A stretch of 64,000 nucleotides of DNA from Rickettsiella endosymbiont of Xylota segnis (GCF_964019545.1 NZ_OZ026451.1:1421001-1485000), one strand, 5' to 3'; positions 1-9,635 are shown, numbered from the stretch's first letter. Made by a program: numbers and translations. The notes: generated by a model not told the origin, from the letters alone.

Positions 1-65
1 TTAAATTCGTTTATTAATTAATTTAAATTCAACTCCATAATTTTCGTTCTGCTTGTAATTTAACC

Positions 66-385
66 TTAAATAGATTTTATAAAACTATTTTTACTATATG
101 AATGCTCTTTAAGAATTAAATCTATCTCTGTTTTATTTTTAACTTCTTTTTTAAAGAAAGCTAGATTTGGTGAAATTTTAGTATCATCCTGCAGGATCGC
201 CTCCAAATAAGAGATAAGTCTTTCTCAAACTCTTCAACAAATTCTGGGAGAGTTAAAGTTTCCATTTTATTTTCGCTGTTGGTTCTCAAATTAATTGTCT
301 CTTCCAGTATAAAGTCATTAGAGGTATCTTGAAACAAAGAAGCTAAAACGACGTCTTTTACGCCTGGCATACAATTATCTCTCAT
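66..385 (-). pseudogene. Frameshifted small gene, unknown function
   Basis: An open frame starts at 385 (MRDNCMPGVKD...) and runs to about position 210, where it switches into a frame ending LRRRSC...HQI at 161. In a neighbouring frame the reading continues smoothly from about 210 (LISYLEAILQDDTKISP...) to a stop at 66-68, which would give a hydrophilic protein of roughly 108 residues. That continuity suggests one gene broken by a single-base indel, or a sequencing error. It is divergent from dnaQ. I recognise no family. The alternative is a genuine 74-residue protein. Confidence 0.4.
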
Positions 386-517
386 CGGATTTTAAAATTC
401 TAAATCATCTTTAAATTTTAGCTAATACTTTGACGTCTATTTATTAAGGTTTTATTAAGGCTAGCCATTTTTGCTAGCAGCACGTAACATATCATCAACT
501 GAATTAATTCTGTAATT

Positions 518-1234
518 ATGCGACAAATCATTTTAGATACTGAAACCACTGGCAGAGACGTTAATGACGGCCACAGGATCATTGAAATTGGCTGCTTGGA
601 AATGATCGACCGTCGTCTCACTAAACAACAATTTCATTGTTTCCTAAATCCAGGTCGAGATAGTGAGGCTGGTGCGTTTGCAGTTCATGGCTTAAGCACC
701 GAATTCCTTCTGGATAAACCCTTATTTAAAACTATTGCAGAAGAATTATTGGAATTCATTCAGGGTTCCCAACTTATTATCCATAATGCACCTTTCGATC
801 TGGGCTTTTTAGATAACGAATTAAAATTAACCAAAAAAAAGTATAAAAAAATTACAGATTATTGCCAAGTTTTAGATACGCTTCCATTAGCTCGTCAATT
901 GCACCCGGGACAACGCAATAGTTTAGATGCACTTTGCAAACGCTATGATATTGATAATTCGAAACGTGATAAGCATGGTGCTTTATTGGATGCTGAATTG
1001 TTAGCTCGAGTTTACCTCGCCATGACTGGTGGCCAAACTCATCTGTTCAATGAAGAACAGATATCACATGCTATTCAAACGACTGCGCATAAAAAAATTA
1101 CCGATGAAGTTATATTATTACCTATCATCTATGCCACTAACGAAGAATTAATAGCGCATCAAAAGCGTTTAACTAGCATTAATAAATTATCTGGCCAGTG
1201 TAAATGGCCTATTGATGCTGAGGAAATTAATTAA
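518..1234 (+). CDS. dnaQ: DNA polymerase III epsilon subunit (3'-5' proofreading exonuclease)
   Basis: DnaQ is the proofreading exonuclease of the DNA polymerase III core and pairs with the alpha subunit. The 238-residue length is normal for the family. Exo I is seen at the start (LDTETTG, residues 6-12), Exo II around the NAPFDLGFLDNE segment near residue 90, and Exo III-epsilon in the HGALLDAELLARVY segment near residue 150, so the DEDDh catalytic set looks complete. The nhaA start codon follows the stop directly, so the two are probably cotranscribed. Confidence 0.95.
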   Translation: MRQIILDTETTGRDVNDGHRIIEIGCLEMIDRRLTKQQFHCFLNPGRDSEAGAFAVHGLSTEFLLDKPLFKTIAEELLEFIQGSQLIIHNAPFDLGFLDNELKLTKKKYKKITDYCQVLDTLPLARQLHPGQRNSLDALCKRYDIDNSKRDKHGALLDAELLARVYLAMTGGQTHLFNEEQISHAIQTTAHKKITDEVILLPIIYATNEELIAHQKRLTSINKLSGQCKWPIDAEEIN

Positions 1235-2419
1235 ATGCGCATCAAGTTTCTACACAAATTCATACAGCTGGAGGCTTCAGGTGGCATTTCTTTAGGAATT
1301 GCCACGCTATTAGCTTTAATTCTCGCTAATTCGAGTTGGCAAACTTATTATCAAACATTCCTAAATTTCAACGTGAATATAGGCCCAAGCATCCATTTTT
1401 CTTTTTTACATTTTATCAATGATGGCTTGATGACTATTTTCTTTTTTTTAGTCAGCCTTGAAATTAAACGAGAATTAGTTCAGGGGGAACTCAATACACT
1501 CACTAAAGCATTGCTACCCACTCTCGCGGCTATAGGCGGAATGATAATTCCCGCTTTAGTTTATTTAACCATTAATCATGGATATCCTCAGCTTATTTCG
1601 GGTTGGGCAATACCTATGGCGACAGATATTGCTTTTTCGTTAGGAGTACTATCCCTGCTTGGCAAGCATATACCCGTTGCTTTAAAAATTTTCTTAATGG
1701 CATTAGCTATCATTGATGACCTTGGTGCAATTATCGTCATCGCAATTTTTTATACTCAGCAAATAGGCTGGCTATATTTATTTTTATCTTTACTGACTTT
1801 TATTGGATTACTAAGCTTAAACTATTTTAAAATTCAAGAATTTCTTCCATACTGTTTGTTAGGCATAACTTTATGGATACTCATATTTAACTCGGGTATT
1901 CATGCAACAATTGCTGGCGTATTGTTTGGCTTAACTATTCCCCTAAATAGTAGCAATAAAAATTTTAATTCTTTACTGCATCATTTAATACATCAATTAC
2001 ACCCATGGATAGCCTTCGGTATTTTACCACTTTTTGCTTTTGCCAATGCTGGTCTATCTTTTTCGAATATAAAATTATCGACTTTTATTCATCCTTTACC
2101 TTTAGGAATAATTGTCGGATTATTTTTTGGTAAACAATTAGGGATTTTCGGAGCTAGCTGGCTGGCAGTAAAAACTAAGCTAGCAAAATTACCCTACCAA
2201 GTGAACTGGTGGCATATTTATGGCACTGCTCTGATTTGTGGGATAGGTTTTACGATGAGTTTATTCATTGCCAGTCTAGCTTTCGGAGATGATGAATTAA
2301 CCACTTTAGTCCGCTTAGGAGTTTTTACCGGTTCAGTTTTATCCGGGATTGCAGGTTATAGTATTTTATCTTTAGCTCAACAAAAAAATCAGCGATTAGG
2401 CAATCCATCGAAAATTTAG
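1235..2419 (+). CDS. nhaA: Na+/H+ antiporter NhaA
   Basis: This 394-residue polytopic inner-membrane protein has the NhaA signature: a start of the GGISLGIATLLALILANS type, the segment PMATDIAFSLGVLSLLG near residue 130, and the IDDLGAIIVIAIFYT segment containing the paired aspartates that bind Na+ and protons. NhaA exchanges cytoplasmic sodium for external protons. The ATG lies directly after the dnaQ stop, and GAGG within the end of dnaQ can act as its ribosome binding site. A strong stem-loop terminator follows the gene. Confidence 0.95.
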   Translation: MRIKFLHKFIQLEASGGISLGIATLLALILANSSWQTYYQTFLNFNVNIGPSIHFSFLHFINDGLMTIFFFLVSLEIKRELVQGELNTLTKALLPTLAAIGGMIIPALVYLTINHGYPQLISGWAIPMATDIAFSLGVLSLLGKHIPVALKIFLMALAIIDDLGAIIVIAIFYTQQIGWLYLFLSLLTFIGLLSLNYFKIQEFLPYCLLGITLWILIFNSGIHATIAGVLFGLTIPLNSSNKNFNSLLHHLIHQLHPWIAFGILPLFAFANAGLSFSNIKLSTFIHPLPLGIIVGLFFGKQLGIFGASWLAVKTKLAKLPYQVNWWHIYGTALICGIGFTMSLFIASLAFGDDELTTLVRLGVFTGSVLSGIAGYSILSLAQQKNQRLGNPSKI

Positions 2420-2431
2420 AATTTTTACTTT

Positions 2432-2471
2432 AAAAAGACCATCTTTGTATTCACAAAAATGGTCTTTTTTT
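2432..2471. terminator. Bidirectional rho-independent terminator
   Basis: AAAAAGACCAT at 2432-2442 and ATGGTCTTTTTT at 2459-2470 form an 11-12 bp stem with a loop of about 16 nt, flanked by A and T runs on both sides. It sits between the converging ends of nhaA and the leftward gene at 2471, so it probably terminates both. Confidence 0.85.
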
Positions 2472-3172
2472 TAGCTATGTCTGATGTTTAAAATGCTTTC
2501 TCTATCATGCAATTCATTAACCGGGTCGTCATCCATAGGTATGGAAGAAGGACTTGTTTTTGAAAATAGTCCTTGATGGACTACTGAAAGTTCAGAGATG
2601 TTGGGAGGACTACTCGCTGTTGACTCATCAATTTTAGTCTTAGCTATAGTTGCACTTTTTTTCTCTCGGTTTTGTTCGTTAAAATCATCACTAATTTCAT
2701 CGTCATCCTCATCAACTTCATTAGATTTAGTTAATTGATTTAAGGTTTTTACTTGTTCGAAGACTTTATCAGCATCTTGCGCATTGATTCTAAGTTGATT
2801 AATTTTTCTATTCATAAATAAATTAGTGATCGCCATGATTGCGACACCAAAAAATAAAACCGGAAGAACAGGTAAAATTATGGAAGACGCAATAAAAAGA
2901 GGTGCTAAAGCAAGTCCTGCAACTATCAATGCCAGAGCTAAGACCAAAAACTCACTGGTATTTTTTGCTTTGTATTTTGATTTTCGATAATTTTCTTTAC
3001 TAGCTATTACATTCGATTCTTCATTTTTATTAATCTCTTCAATAATTTGTCTTCGCTGTTCTAAATCTAGGGAACGGAGATCTATAAACCCTTCATCATT
3101 TATTAATTCACTCACTAACTCTCTATTTTTCTTACAAAGTGATTCTTCACTAATATTATATAATACTGGCAT
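2471..3172 (-). CDS. Unknown protein with a central membrane hairpin; candidate secreted effector
   Basis: I do not recognise this 233-residue protein. A charged N-terminal region of about 75 residues precedes a long hydrophobic stretch (about residues 75-120, two adjacent helices separated by a short proline-containing turn). A hydrophilic tail follows, containing a very acidic patch (VDEDDDEISDDF, around residue 155) and many serines. There is no signal peptide. In Legionellales, central membrane hairpins plus acidic, serine-rich C-termini are common in Dot/Icm effectors, so that is a possible role, but it is inference from composition only. It ends at the shared terminator with nhaA. Confidence 0.55.
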   Translation of the reverse strand: MPVLYNISEESLCKKNRELVSELINDEGFIDLRSLDLEQRRQIIEEINKNEESNVIASKENYRKSKYKAKNTSEFLVLALALIVAGLALAPLFIASSIILPVLPVLFFGVAIMAITNLFMNRKINQLRINAQDADKVFEQVKTLNQLTKSNEVDEDDDEISDDFNEQNREKKSATIAKTKIDESTASSPPNISELSVVHQGLFSKTSPSSIPMDDDPVNELHDRESILNIRHS

Positions 3173-3483
3173 AATAACCTCATTGATTGGGATAATTTTA
3201 TATTTTTACTAATAATAAATAGCAAAATATATTCCATTGCCTTTAATTTATTTACTTATTCAGAAAATAAAATTTTAAAATTTTTATAAATTGAATTTCC
3301 TCCTTGTCATAGATAGTCCTACAGATGATCTTATATTAATCCAATTTTTAGATCAATTACTAATTTAAAAATTATATATTTAGATAAAATAAAAGTTTTT
3401 TATTTCTTTTTTTACAAAATGAAAATTTCAGTTTATTATCCGGATCAAAATCTAATAAATCTTTTAATATAAATTACAAAAAA
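3173..3483. other. AT-rich intergenic region
   Basis: About 310 bases, very AT-rich, between a leftward and a rightward gene. I see no ORF, RNA gene or strong hairpin. It presumably carries divergent promoters, but no convincing -35/-10 pair stands out among the many A/T runs. Confidence 0.5.
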
Positions 3484-3714
3484 ATGTTTAAAAAAAAATC
3501 ACGGAACACATCTGAACAAGTTTCTCAACAGCCTAATAAACTAGTTTGCAAGAATTATCAGAAGCCTTTACCACAATACCCACCAAGACCTACTGAGTTG
3601 GAAATTCTAGTTTACGTAGCTGGCACCATTGACCAGAAAAACCAGAAACCAAATAATAACTTCAATCATAGTGAATCAAGTCCATTTCGAATGGTAGCGC
3701 CAGGTAAAAAATAG
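3484..3714 (+). CDS. Small hydrophilic hypothetical protein
   Basis: A 76-residue ORF that is basic at the start (MFKKKSRNTSEQ) with a proline-rich segment (PLPQYPPRPTELEIL) near residue 30. There is no signal peptide, membrane segment or recognised domain. No clear Shine-Dalgarno sequence precedes the ATG; the upstream bases are almost all A/T. It may be a real species-specific small gene or a chance ORF. Confidence 0.3.
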   Translation: MFKKKSRNTSEQVSQQPNKLVCKNYQKPLPQYPPRPTELEILVYVAGTIDQKNQKPNNNFNHSESSPFRMVAPGKK

Positions 3715-3730
3715 ATATAAATTTAATTTT

Positions 3731-4792
3731 TTAATGGAAAGCAAGACTTAATTCGTGTACAGCATTAACCAATATTTTTACATTTTCCGGCTTTGTATAT
3801 TGGGAAATCCCATGGCCTAGATTAAATATATGGCCGGAACCAGTACCATATGATTGCAGTATACTTTTTACTTCCTGACGAATTGTCTCTGGATTGGAGA
3901 ATAAAACGGCTGGGTCCATATTACCTTGCAACGCTACTTTGTTAGAAAGTCTTTGGCGGGCTGATCCCATATCGATAGTCCAATCCAAGCCTATTGCGTC
4001 GCAACCTGAGTTGGCTATTTCTTCTAACCACAAATTTCCGCCTTTGGTAAATAAAACGATAGGTACTTTTTCTTGTGCAGTCTGATTCTTTAAATTAGCA
4101 ACAATTTGTGTCATATAATTTAGGGAGAATTCTTGATACGCCGCAGTACTTAATAATCCCCCCCAAGTATCAAAAATCATAATGGCCTGTGCGCCAGCAG
4201 CAATTTGTGCATTAAGATACAAGATAATTGCTTTGGTTAAGGTGTTTAACAAATGATGTAATGTCTTAGGTTCCTGATATAAAAGTGTTTTAACTTGCCT
4301 AAATTCTCGACTACCTGCTCCTTCCAGCATATAACAGGCAAGTGTCCAAGGACTTCCTGCAAATCCAATCAAAGGAATTTTATTTTTTAATTCCTTACGC
4401 GTGCATGATATAGCATCCATTACATAACGTAATTCAACTCCGGGATCCGGGATCGGCAAAGTTTTAATATCTGTTAACGTTCTTATAGGTTTTCGGAATT
4501 TGGGTCCTTCTCCTTCAACAAAATAAAGTCCTAAGCCCATTGCGTCAGGAATGGTCAAGATATCTGAAAATATAATCGCAGCATCTAAATCAAATCGTTG
4601 TAGCGGCTGTAAAGTGACTTCACAAGCCAATTCAGGTGTTTTACATAAAGTTAAAAAATCACCTGCTTTGCTACGAGTTGCACAATACTCAGGCAAATAA
4701 CGACCTGCTTGTCGCATAATCCATACGGGGGTGCGGTCAGTAGGTTGCATTAAAAGCGCACGTATTAAGCAATGTTTGGAATACTTCATCAT
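3731..4792 (-). CDS. hemE: Uroporphyrinogen decarboxylase
   Basis: HemE decarboxylates the four acetate side chains of uroporphyrinogen III to make coproporphyrinogen III in the cytosolic haem pathway. The 353-residue length is normal. The N-terminal signature is clear ([15 protein letters not shown], about residues 22-36, with the substrate-binding arginines), as are [15 protein letters not shown] and the glycine-rich C-terminal FNLGHGI motif. It lies just downstream of the FUSC-type gene, 2 nt apart, and the two are probably one transcript. A second in-frame ATG follows the first immediately. Confidence 0.95.
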   Translation of the reverse strand: MMKYSKHCLIRALLMQPTDRTPVWIMRQAGRYLPEYCATRSKAGDFLTLCKTPELACEVTLQPLQRFDLDAAIIFSDILTIPDAMGLGLYFVEGEGPKFRKPIRTLTDIKTLPIPDPGVELRYVMDAISCTRKELKNKIPLIGFAGSPWTLACYMLEGAGSREFRQVKTLLYQEPKTLHHLLNTLTKAIILYLNAQIAAGAQAIMIFDTWGGLLSTAAYQEFSLNYMTQIVANLKNQTAQEKVPIVLFTKGGNLWLEEIANSGCDAIGLDWTIDMGSARQRLSNKVALQGNMDPAVLFSNPETIRQEVKSILQSYGTGSGHIFNLGHGISQYTKPENVKILVNAVHELSLAFH

Positions 4793-4794
4793 TT

Positions 4795-5877
4795 TTAAAC
4801 TTTCTTTATTAAAATTATTAACGTTTGTAACTGAACTAACAAACGATCGGCACTAAAAATAAATAAATCAATGGCAAATTGATCCGATTGGTTGATTTCT
4901 AAAGATTTAAGCTGAAGCTTTATTTCTTTTTTCCAACCGGAAAATTCTTCTAAATCCTCAACAGTTTGAACTTCATCTTTGCTCTTAAGACTATCAATAC
5001 TTCTTTGAAATAAATCCTGTGTTATTTGATAAACTTTTTGGATTTTGGCGTGCTGATTAAAGATCAAAATATTTTGATCTGAAAAATCCATTAATGCATT
5101 CCTCATTAAAGTAATACAACGTAAAATTTCTCTTTCAGCGTCTAAAATATTTTTAAATGTTTCTTCCAAATTAGATCGGCCAAATGATTCACTCATTACT
5201 TCTTTAAATAATTTTTTTTGAATTCCTATATTATTCAATATTTTATTTTCAAAAATTTCTTGCAGCTTTGTATTATTATCATCACCATTCGTGAATGTAA
5301 ACTCTTCTAGTTTTTGAGCTAGAGTTTTTAAATTCTGTAAGGTATCTATTAATATATAACGTAATTGTGTTCGCGAATGCAAAGGCCAGATAAAACGTGA
5401 TACTAATAATGCAATAATAATACCTAAATTGATTTCTAAAAAACGGCTCATCACTGTATAAAAATTAGGATCTGGAGAAATAACAATAATAATTAGTGTC
5501 ACTGCGCCTAAAGGACCCGCTTCACTCCAAGTACTTGGACTATCGGCAATATAACTAAAAACAGCCGTGGCAACACATAGAATCAAGATAGTCAAAGCAA
5601 CATTTGGATAAACAAGCCATAAGGTCAAGCTAGCAACGCTGGCCCCTATTACCGTCCCTAAAAAACGCATATATGATTTCTGTAAAATCGCACCGACACG
5701 TGATTGGGCACACATTACCACTAGAATAGTAATAACGACCCATCTCCCTTGGAGTGGTAGCTTAAATAGATAGGAAATTAACAATCCAAATAATAGTGCG
5801 ATAGCTGTTTTTAAGCTATGAACAAGTCGATCACTGTCTAATCTACGAAATTGATGTCGCCATTGAATAAATTGCAT
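4795..5877 (-). CDS. FUSC-family (YccS/aromatic acid exporter-like) membrane protein
   Basis: This 360-residue protein has an N-terminal block of about six membrane helices (residues 20-170) including the FUSC-type segments [20 protein letters not shown] and [13 protein letters not shown], followed by a mostly helical cytoplasmic domain. The family includes efflux proteins such as AaeB and YccS, but this one is about half their length, so it represents a single FUSC module and probably works as an oligomer. The substrate is unknown. It is cotranscribed with hemE, 2 nt away; no functional link to haem is evident. Confidence 0.75.
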   Translation of the reverse strand: MQFIQWRHQFRRLDSDRLVHSLKTAIALLFGLLISYLFKLPLQGRWVVITILVVMCAQSRVGAILQKSYMRFLGTVIGASVASLTLWLVYPNVALTILILCVATAVFSYIADSPSTWSEAGPLGAVTLIIIVISPDPNFYTVMSRFLEINLGIIIALLVSRFIWPLHSRTQLRYILIDTLQNLKTLAQKLEEFTFTNGDDNNTKLQEIFENKILNNIGIQKKLFKEVMSESFGRSNLEETFKNILDAEREILRCITLMRNALMDFSDQNILIFNQHAKIQKVYQITQDLFQRSIDSLKSKDEVQTVEDLEEFSGWKKEIKLQLKSLEINQSDQFAIDLFIFSADRLLVQLQTLIILIKKV

Positions 5878-5960
5878 GTTAGCTCGTTAATAAAATAAAT
5901 GTACTTTTTACAAATTAATATGCGTATATTTAAAAAACTGATAGATAAAGCCTAAACAAC

Positions 5961-7268
5961 TTAGTTTAAAATAGTCGGTGTTAAAAATATCAAAAGCTCA
6001 CTACGCCTGCTATTCGACCTAGTTAAACGAAATAATCGACCTATAATGGGTAAAGTACCTAAAAAAGGAACCCGTTGTTCTATTTTACTCTGAGAATACT
6101 CATAGATTCCACCTAATACAACCGTTTCACCATTTTTTACAATAACTTGTGTTTTAATTCCACGTGCTTTAATTGTTGGAGCATCAACTGCCATAAAGGT
6201 ACTGGGTTGGTCTTGATTGACCTTTAAGTCCAATATTATGCGCTCATCTGGCATGATTCGAGGTGTTACTTTTAATGATAACACTGCTTTTTTAAATATA
6301 ACGTTGGTCCCTCCACTCGAGGCTTTTTCTTGATAAGGAATTTCAGCACCTGCTTCTATAAATGCAGTCTGTTGATCAGCAGTAATCAAATGTGGGGTAG
6401 AAATTACTTGAGCCGCACCTTCATTTTCTAATGCAGATAATTCTAAATCTAAAAAAGAATTCTGACCTAAACGCATTAAACGCAGACCTAGCGACACAGC
6501 ACTAGTCGCAGGAGTAATCCCTGTGATAGGTAAATCCATTGTTAAATATTGTAATAAATCCGTATTAGAATTATTTATCTTATTTCTCAGTTGATGTTGA
6601 ATAAGTCTATTAGCCGCTTGTGTTTGTGTTGAACCAAATTTTGCTCCTATTTCTTTTTCCATATTTTGGTCAATACTAACAATTCGAGCCTCAATCAAAA
6701 TTTGGGCGATAGGTTTATCTAACTCCCTAACAAATGCTGCAATTTTATTTTGTTGTTCAACTGAGTCTCTAATCCATAAGCTATTCGTTGCATTATCTAC
6801 ACTAACACTACCCTGTGTAGATAAAAGTGTATTGATTTTATCTTTTAATAATTTACTGATATCTGATGCTTTTCTATAACGTATTTGTATAACTTTAAAA
6901 ATTAACGGAGATAATTCTTTTTTTTTCTGTTGGATTTGTAAATTAATTCTATCTTGTTTTAATAATTGATCGGATGTGGTAATAAACCAACCATTAATAA
7001 TGGAACGTTTAGCAAGACCTTGGGTTTGCAAAATAGTATCTAAAGCTTGCTCCCAATTAATATCGTGCAAATAGATGCTAAATTCTCCTTGAATTTTATC
7101 ATCAATAATTAAATTATTGTTATGCATTTCAGACAAATACTGTAAGGCTGAACGAATTTTTATATTATGAAAAGTAAAAGAGATGTTCTCTTTAGCTAAT
7201 AATTTATAATTTAAAATTAATGTTAAAAAAAAGATTAATAATTTTATATTAAGTGAACTTTTTAACAT
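5961..7268 (-). CDS. pilQ: Type IV pilus secretin PilQ (short form)
   Basis: PilQ forms the outer-membrane pore for the type IV pilus. The 435-residue protein has a signal-peptide-like N-terminus (LKSSLNIKLLIFFLTL), a secretin/TonB short N-terminal domain (about 30-110), an N1 domain (about 125-190) and the C-terminal secretin barrel, ending in the LVPF-type segment (here QRVPFLGTLPIIGRLF). Typical PilQ proteins are about 650-750 residues because they carry N-terminal AMIN domains that bind peptidoglycan. These are absent here. The start overlaps the end of the pilO-pilP gene by 20 nt. Confidence 0.9.
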   Translation of the reverse strand: MLKSSLNIKLLIFFLTLILNYKLLAKENISFTFHNIKIRSALQYLSEMHNNNLIIDDKIQGEFSIYLHDINWEQALDTILQTQGLAKRSIINGWFITTSDQLLKQDRINLQIQQKKKELSPLIFKVIQIRYRKASDISKLLKDKINTLLSTQGSVSVDNATNSLWIRDSVEQQNKIAAFVRELDKPIAQILIEARIVSIDQNMEKEIGAKFGSTQTQAANRLIQHQLRNKINNSNTDLLQYLTMDLPITGITPATSAVSLGLRLMRLGQNSFLDLELSALENEGAAQVISTPHLITADQQTAFIEAGAEIPYQEKASSGGTNVIFKKAVLSLKVTPRIMPDERIILDLKVNQDQPSTFMAVDAPTIKARGIKTQVIVKNGETVVLGGIYEYSQSKIEQRVPFLGTLPIIGRLFRLTRSNSRRSELLIFLTPTILN

Positions 7269-8055
7269 GGAAAAGCCTTTTAGGTTTATTTAACAAATTT
7301 ATAATTTTTTCTAAATTATTGTTATTTTTAATAATAATTTTTGTAGCATAAATACCTATAACTAAACCTTGTTCTAAACCTAAATAATCACCTAATTTAA
7401 TTCTACAAATTTGTTTGTTTGGCAACCTAACAAATCCCCAATTTTGCCCCTTAGTAGTTGATAAGGATCCTAACATTACTATTTTATCTAAAGAAAATTT
7501 CGTTAAATTACCATTTTCAACTAAGGATTTAGTAACTAATTTGTTTATTTTCGACAAATCTAGTATTAATTTTTTATTATTACAAGCATAAAAATTTAAT
7601 GAAATTAAAATATTTCGGTTGATATTTTTTGTAAGCGAGTTAAAAAAACTCCATCTAAAACTGTTAATCAATACAATTCTATTCAACGCGATAGTTTCAT
7701 TTATAAACTTAAAAATATTCTTATTGGTACCAGATAAATTGATTTCAATTGGCAATATATTTGAAAAATTTATTTTCTTGCTCGAATCACCTGTCCAAAA
7801 TTTTTTTTGCTGTAAACATAAATCGAATTGATTTAATTTTTTAATTTTTTCATGATAATTTGAATATTTTGAAGCTATTAGTAGTTGACTGTTTAATTGT
7901 TTTTTTAAATATTGAAATTTTAAATAGATTTTTTCTTTCTTTTCAAGGGTTGATCGTAATGAAAAAAAATATCCAAATATGCACATAAAAAAAACGGTCG
8001 ATAAGATTACAATAGATTTTAAGTTTATAGACCATAAATCAATTCTGTTTAAAAT
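7249..8055 (-). CDS. pilOP: PilO-PilP fusion protein, probable AUU start
   Basis: The first two thirds resemble PilO: a membrane helix, a coiled coil (STLEKKEKIYLKFQYLKKQL) and a ferredoxin-like domain (LPIEINLSGTNKNIFKFINE). The last 85 or so residues resemble PilP, with the sequence GSLSTTKGQNWGFVRLP then CRIKLGDYLG. PilO and PilP are normally separate; PilP is a lipoprotein, and here its lipidation signal is gone. The first ATG (7986) would lie inside the membrane helix. The frame stays open back to the pilN stop. AAGGAG at 8067-8062 is positioned 7 nt before an ATT codon (8055-8053), giving the typical PilO start NRIDLWSINLK. I therefore take ATT as the likely start. Confidence 0.7.
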   Translation of the reverse strand: MLNRIDLWSINLKSIVILSTVFFMCIFGYFFSLRSTLEKKEKIYLKFQYLKKQLNSQLLIASKYSNYHEKIKKLNQFDLCLQQKKFWTGDSSKKINFSNILPIEINLSGTNKNIFKFINETIALNRIVLINSFRWSFFNSLTKNINRNILISLNFYACNNKKLILDLSKINKLVTKSLVENGNLTKFSLDKIVMLGSLSTTKGQNWGFVRLPNKQICRIKLGDYLGLEQGLVIGIYATKIIIKNNNNLEKIINLLNKPKRLFHVKKFT

Positions 8056-8094
8056 ATACTTTCTCCTTATATGTACACTTGCAAACCAAAATAC

Positions 8095-8625
8095 TTAATT
8101 TTCATTCAAGATCATTTGAACGACAAAATCCAATTGCAAATTCTGAAATTGATTAAGAATCAGCGATTGCAATTTTGAATCGAATTTTAATTGTAATAAT
8201 TTTTTAAATTTTACATATTCTTTTTTTGAATTAGCATGCATTATTAAACTTAAATAAGGTGGATGAAATGCGACCAGATGGATAAAAATATCGGGTGTTA
8301 TTAAATATTTAAGATGACTGATAAAATCTAAAATTTTTTTTACTTGCTGACGATTAGTCTTAATATTTTGTATAATTTTTGTCAGCTGTTTTTCTTTATA
8401 TTTTATTTTTTTTATTTCTTGTACTATAGGTGATATATTTTTCATCTGAAAATAAATACGCTGATAGGCTAATTGATAATGTTTTATTTGTTGAATAATG
8501 AGAATTTTTGTAACAAATATCAAGATTAGGCACGAGCATGAAACATAAAACCAAACAATAATAAATCGCCTTATTTTTAATTTATTTTTATGTTCTCGCC
8601 AGGGTAATAAATTGATTTGCTTCAC
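8095..8625 (-). CDS. pilN: Type IV pilus inner-membrane protein PilN
   Basis: The N-terminus MKQINLLPWRE is the PilN signature that binds a groove in cytoplasmic PilM. One membrane helix (residues 20-45) follows, then a coiled coil and a ferredoxin-like periplasmic domain, 176 residues in all, as in the family. PilN dimerises with PilO to build the alignment complex. The gene lies between pilM and the pilO-pilP fusion. Its stop codon is in the same reading frame as the downstream gene, with no other stop between them. Confidence 0.9.
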   Translation of the reverse strand: MKQINLLPWREHKNKLKIRRFIIVWFYVSCSCLILIFVTKILIIQQIKHYQLAYQRIYFQMKNISPIVQEIKKIKYKEKQLTKIIQNIKTNRQQVKKILDFISHLKYLITPDIFIHLVAFHPPYLSLIMHANSKKEYVKFKKLLQLKFDSKLQSLILNQFQNLQLDFVVQMILNEN

Positions 8626-8690
8626 AAGATTTTCCCTATTTTAAAACCAACCTAAGTTAATTAACAGTCGTTCGAATTTCTTATTTTATT

Positions 8691-9635
8691 TTAAAAATTT
8701 AAATTGGTTCTTAAAGCTAACCCATAACTTAAAAATAAACTTAAAAAATTTTTCGCTAATTTATCGCTATCTACTATAGGACTACATTTAATAGAATTTG
8801 GATATTTTAATAATCGTACCTGTAACTCTAAAAAACCATCTAGCGTATTTAACAAATAATTTAATAACGCTATATTTATGCCAATAAGAAAAAGCTCTTT
8901 TAAAATAAGATATGGATACGCTAAAGCATATCTTTTTATACATTGTTTAATTTGTAATAAAATACATTCATATTCAAAGACATTGGCAAGATTTTCACAA
9001 TAAACCATTGTTTGAGAACCATTAAAAAACAATAAAGTTAACTGACTCGCTCCTAGATCTAAGAGAATGACATTTTCATTTATCTTGTCAGGATAAAAAT
9101 AACAACAGGCTCTTTCTAAAGCAAATGAACCTACTTCTACAGCAATGGGAATTAAATTTGCTTGTTGAATGATATCTAACCGAAAATCTAAATGATCTTT
9201 ACGACAAGCTACTAGTAAAACTTTATGTTCTTGATTTTCGGGCAATGGATCAAAAATTTGATAATCAAAATAAATTTTACATAAAGGATAGGGAATGGAT
9301 TGTTCAACCAATAATTCAATTATTTCTTCAATATGTTGACAATCAGCGCTGTCTATTTTCACCAATTTACTACATACCAGAATATCGGGAATATTTACTA
9401 TACAATTTCTTATATGATCTTTGTCTAGCAATGTTTCCTTCAAGACAGCGGCAATCTGTGGAATATCTTTAGTCTGTTCAACTCCGATTGGGGTAGGAAT
9501 TGTTTGAATAGCATATTCTTTAAGCTCATTATTACGGTCTAAACAAACCCATTTAATCGTGCGACTACCTATATCCAAACCTATCGCAGTATCGGTGTTA
9601 TGGGTATTTTTAAATCTATCCTTGAAAAAATACAT
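8691..9635 (-). CDS. pilM: Type IV pilus assembly ATPase-like protein PilM
   Basis: PilM is an actin-like (FtsA-type) cytoplasmic protein that binds the PilN N-terminus. The sequence has the first phosphate loop (AIGLDIGSRTIKWVCLD, about residues 17-33) and the second (VILLDLGASQLTLLFF, about 188-203). At 314 residues it is slightly shorter than the usual 350. It is the first gene of the leftward pil operon, preceded by a good sigma-70 promoter and divergent from mrcA, the usual gammaproteobacterial arrangement. Confidence 0.92.
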   Translation of the reverse strand: MYFFKDRFKNTHNTDTAIGLDIGSRTIKWVCLDRNNELKEYAIQTIPTPIGVEQTKDIPQIAAVLKETLLDKDHIRNCIVNIPDILVCSKLVKIDSADCQHIEEIIELLVEQSIPYPLCKIYFDYQIFDPLPENQEHKVLLVACRKDHLDFRLDIIQQANLIPIAVEVGSFALERACCYFYPDKINENVILLDLGASQLTLLFFNGSQTMVYCENLANVFEYECILLQIKQCIKRYALAYPYLILKELFLIGINIALLNYLLNTLDGFLELQVRLLKYPNSIKCSPIVDSDKLAKNFLSLFLSYGLALRTNLNF

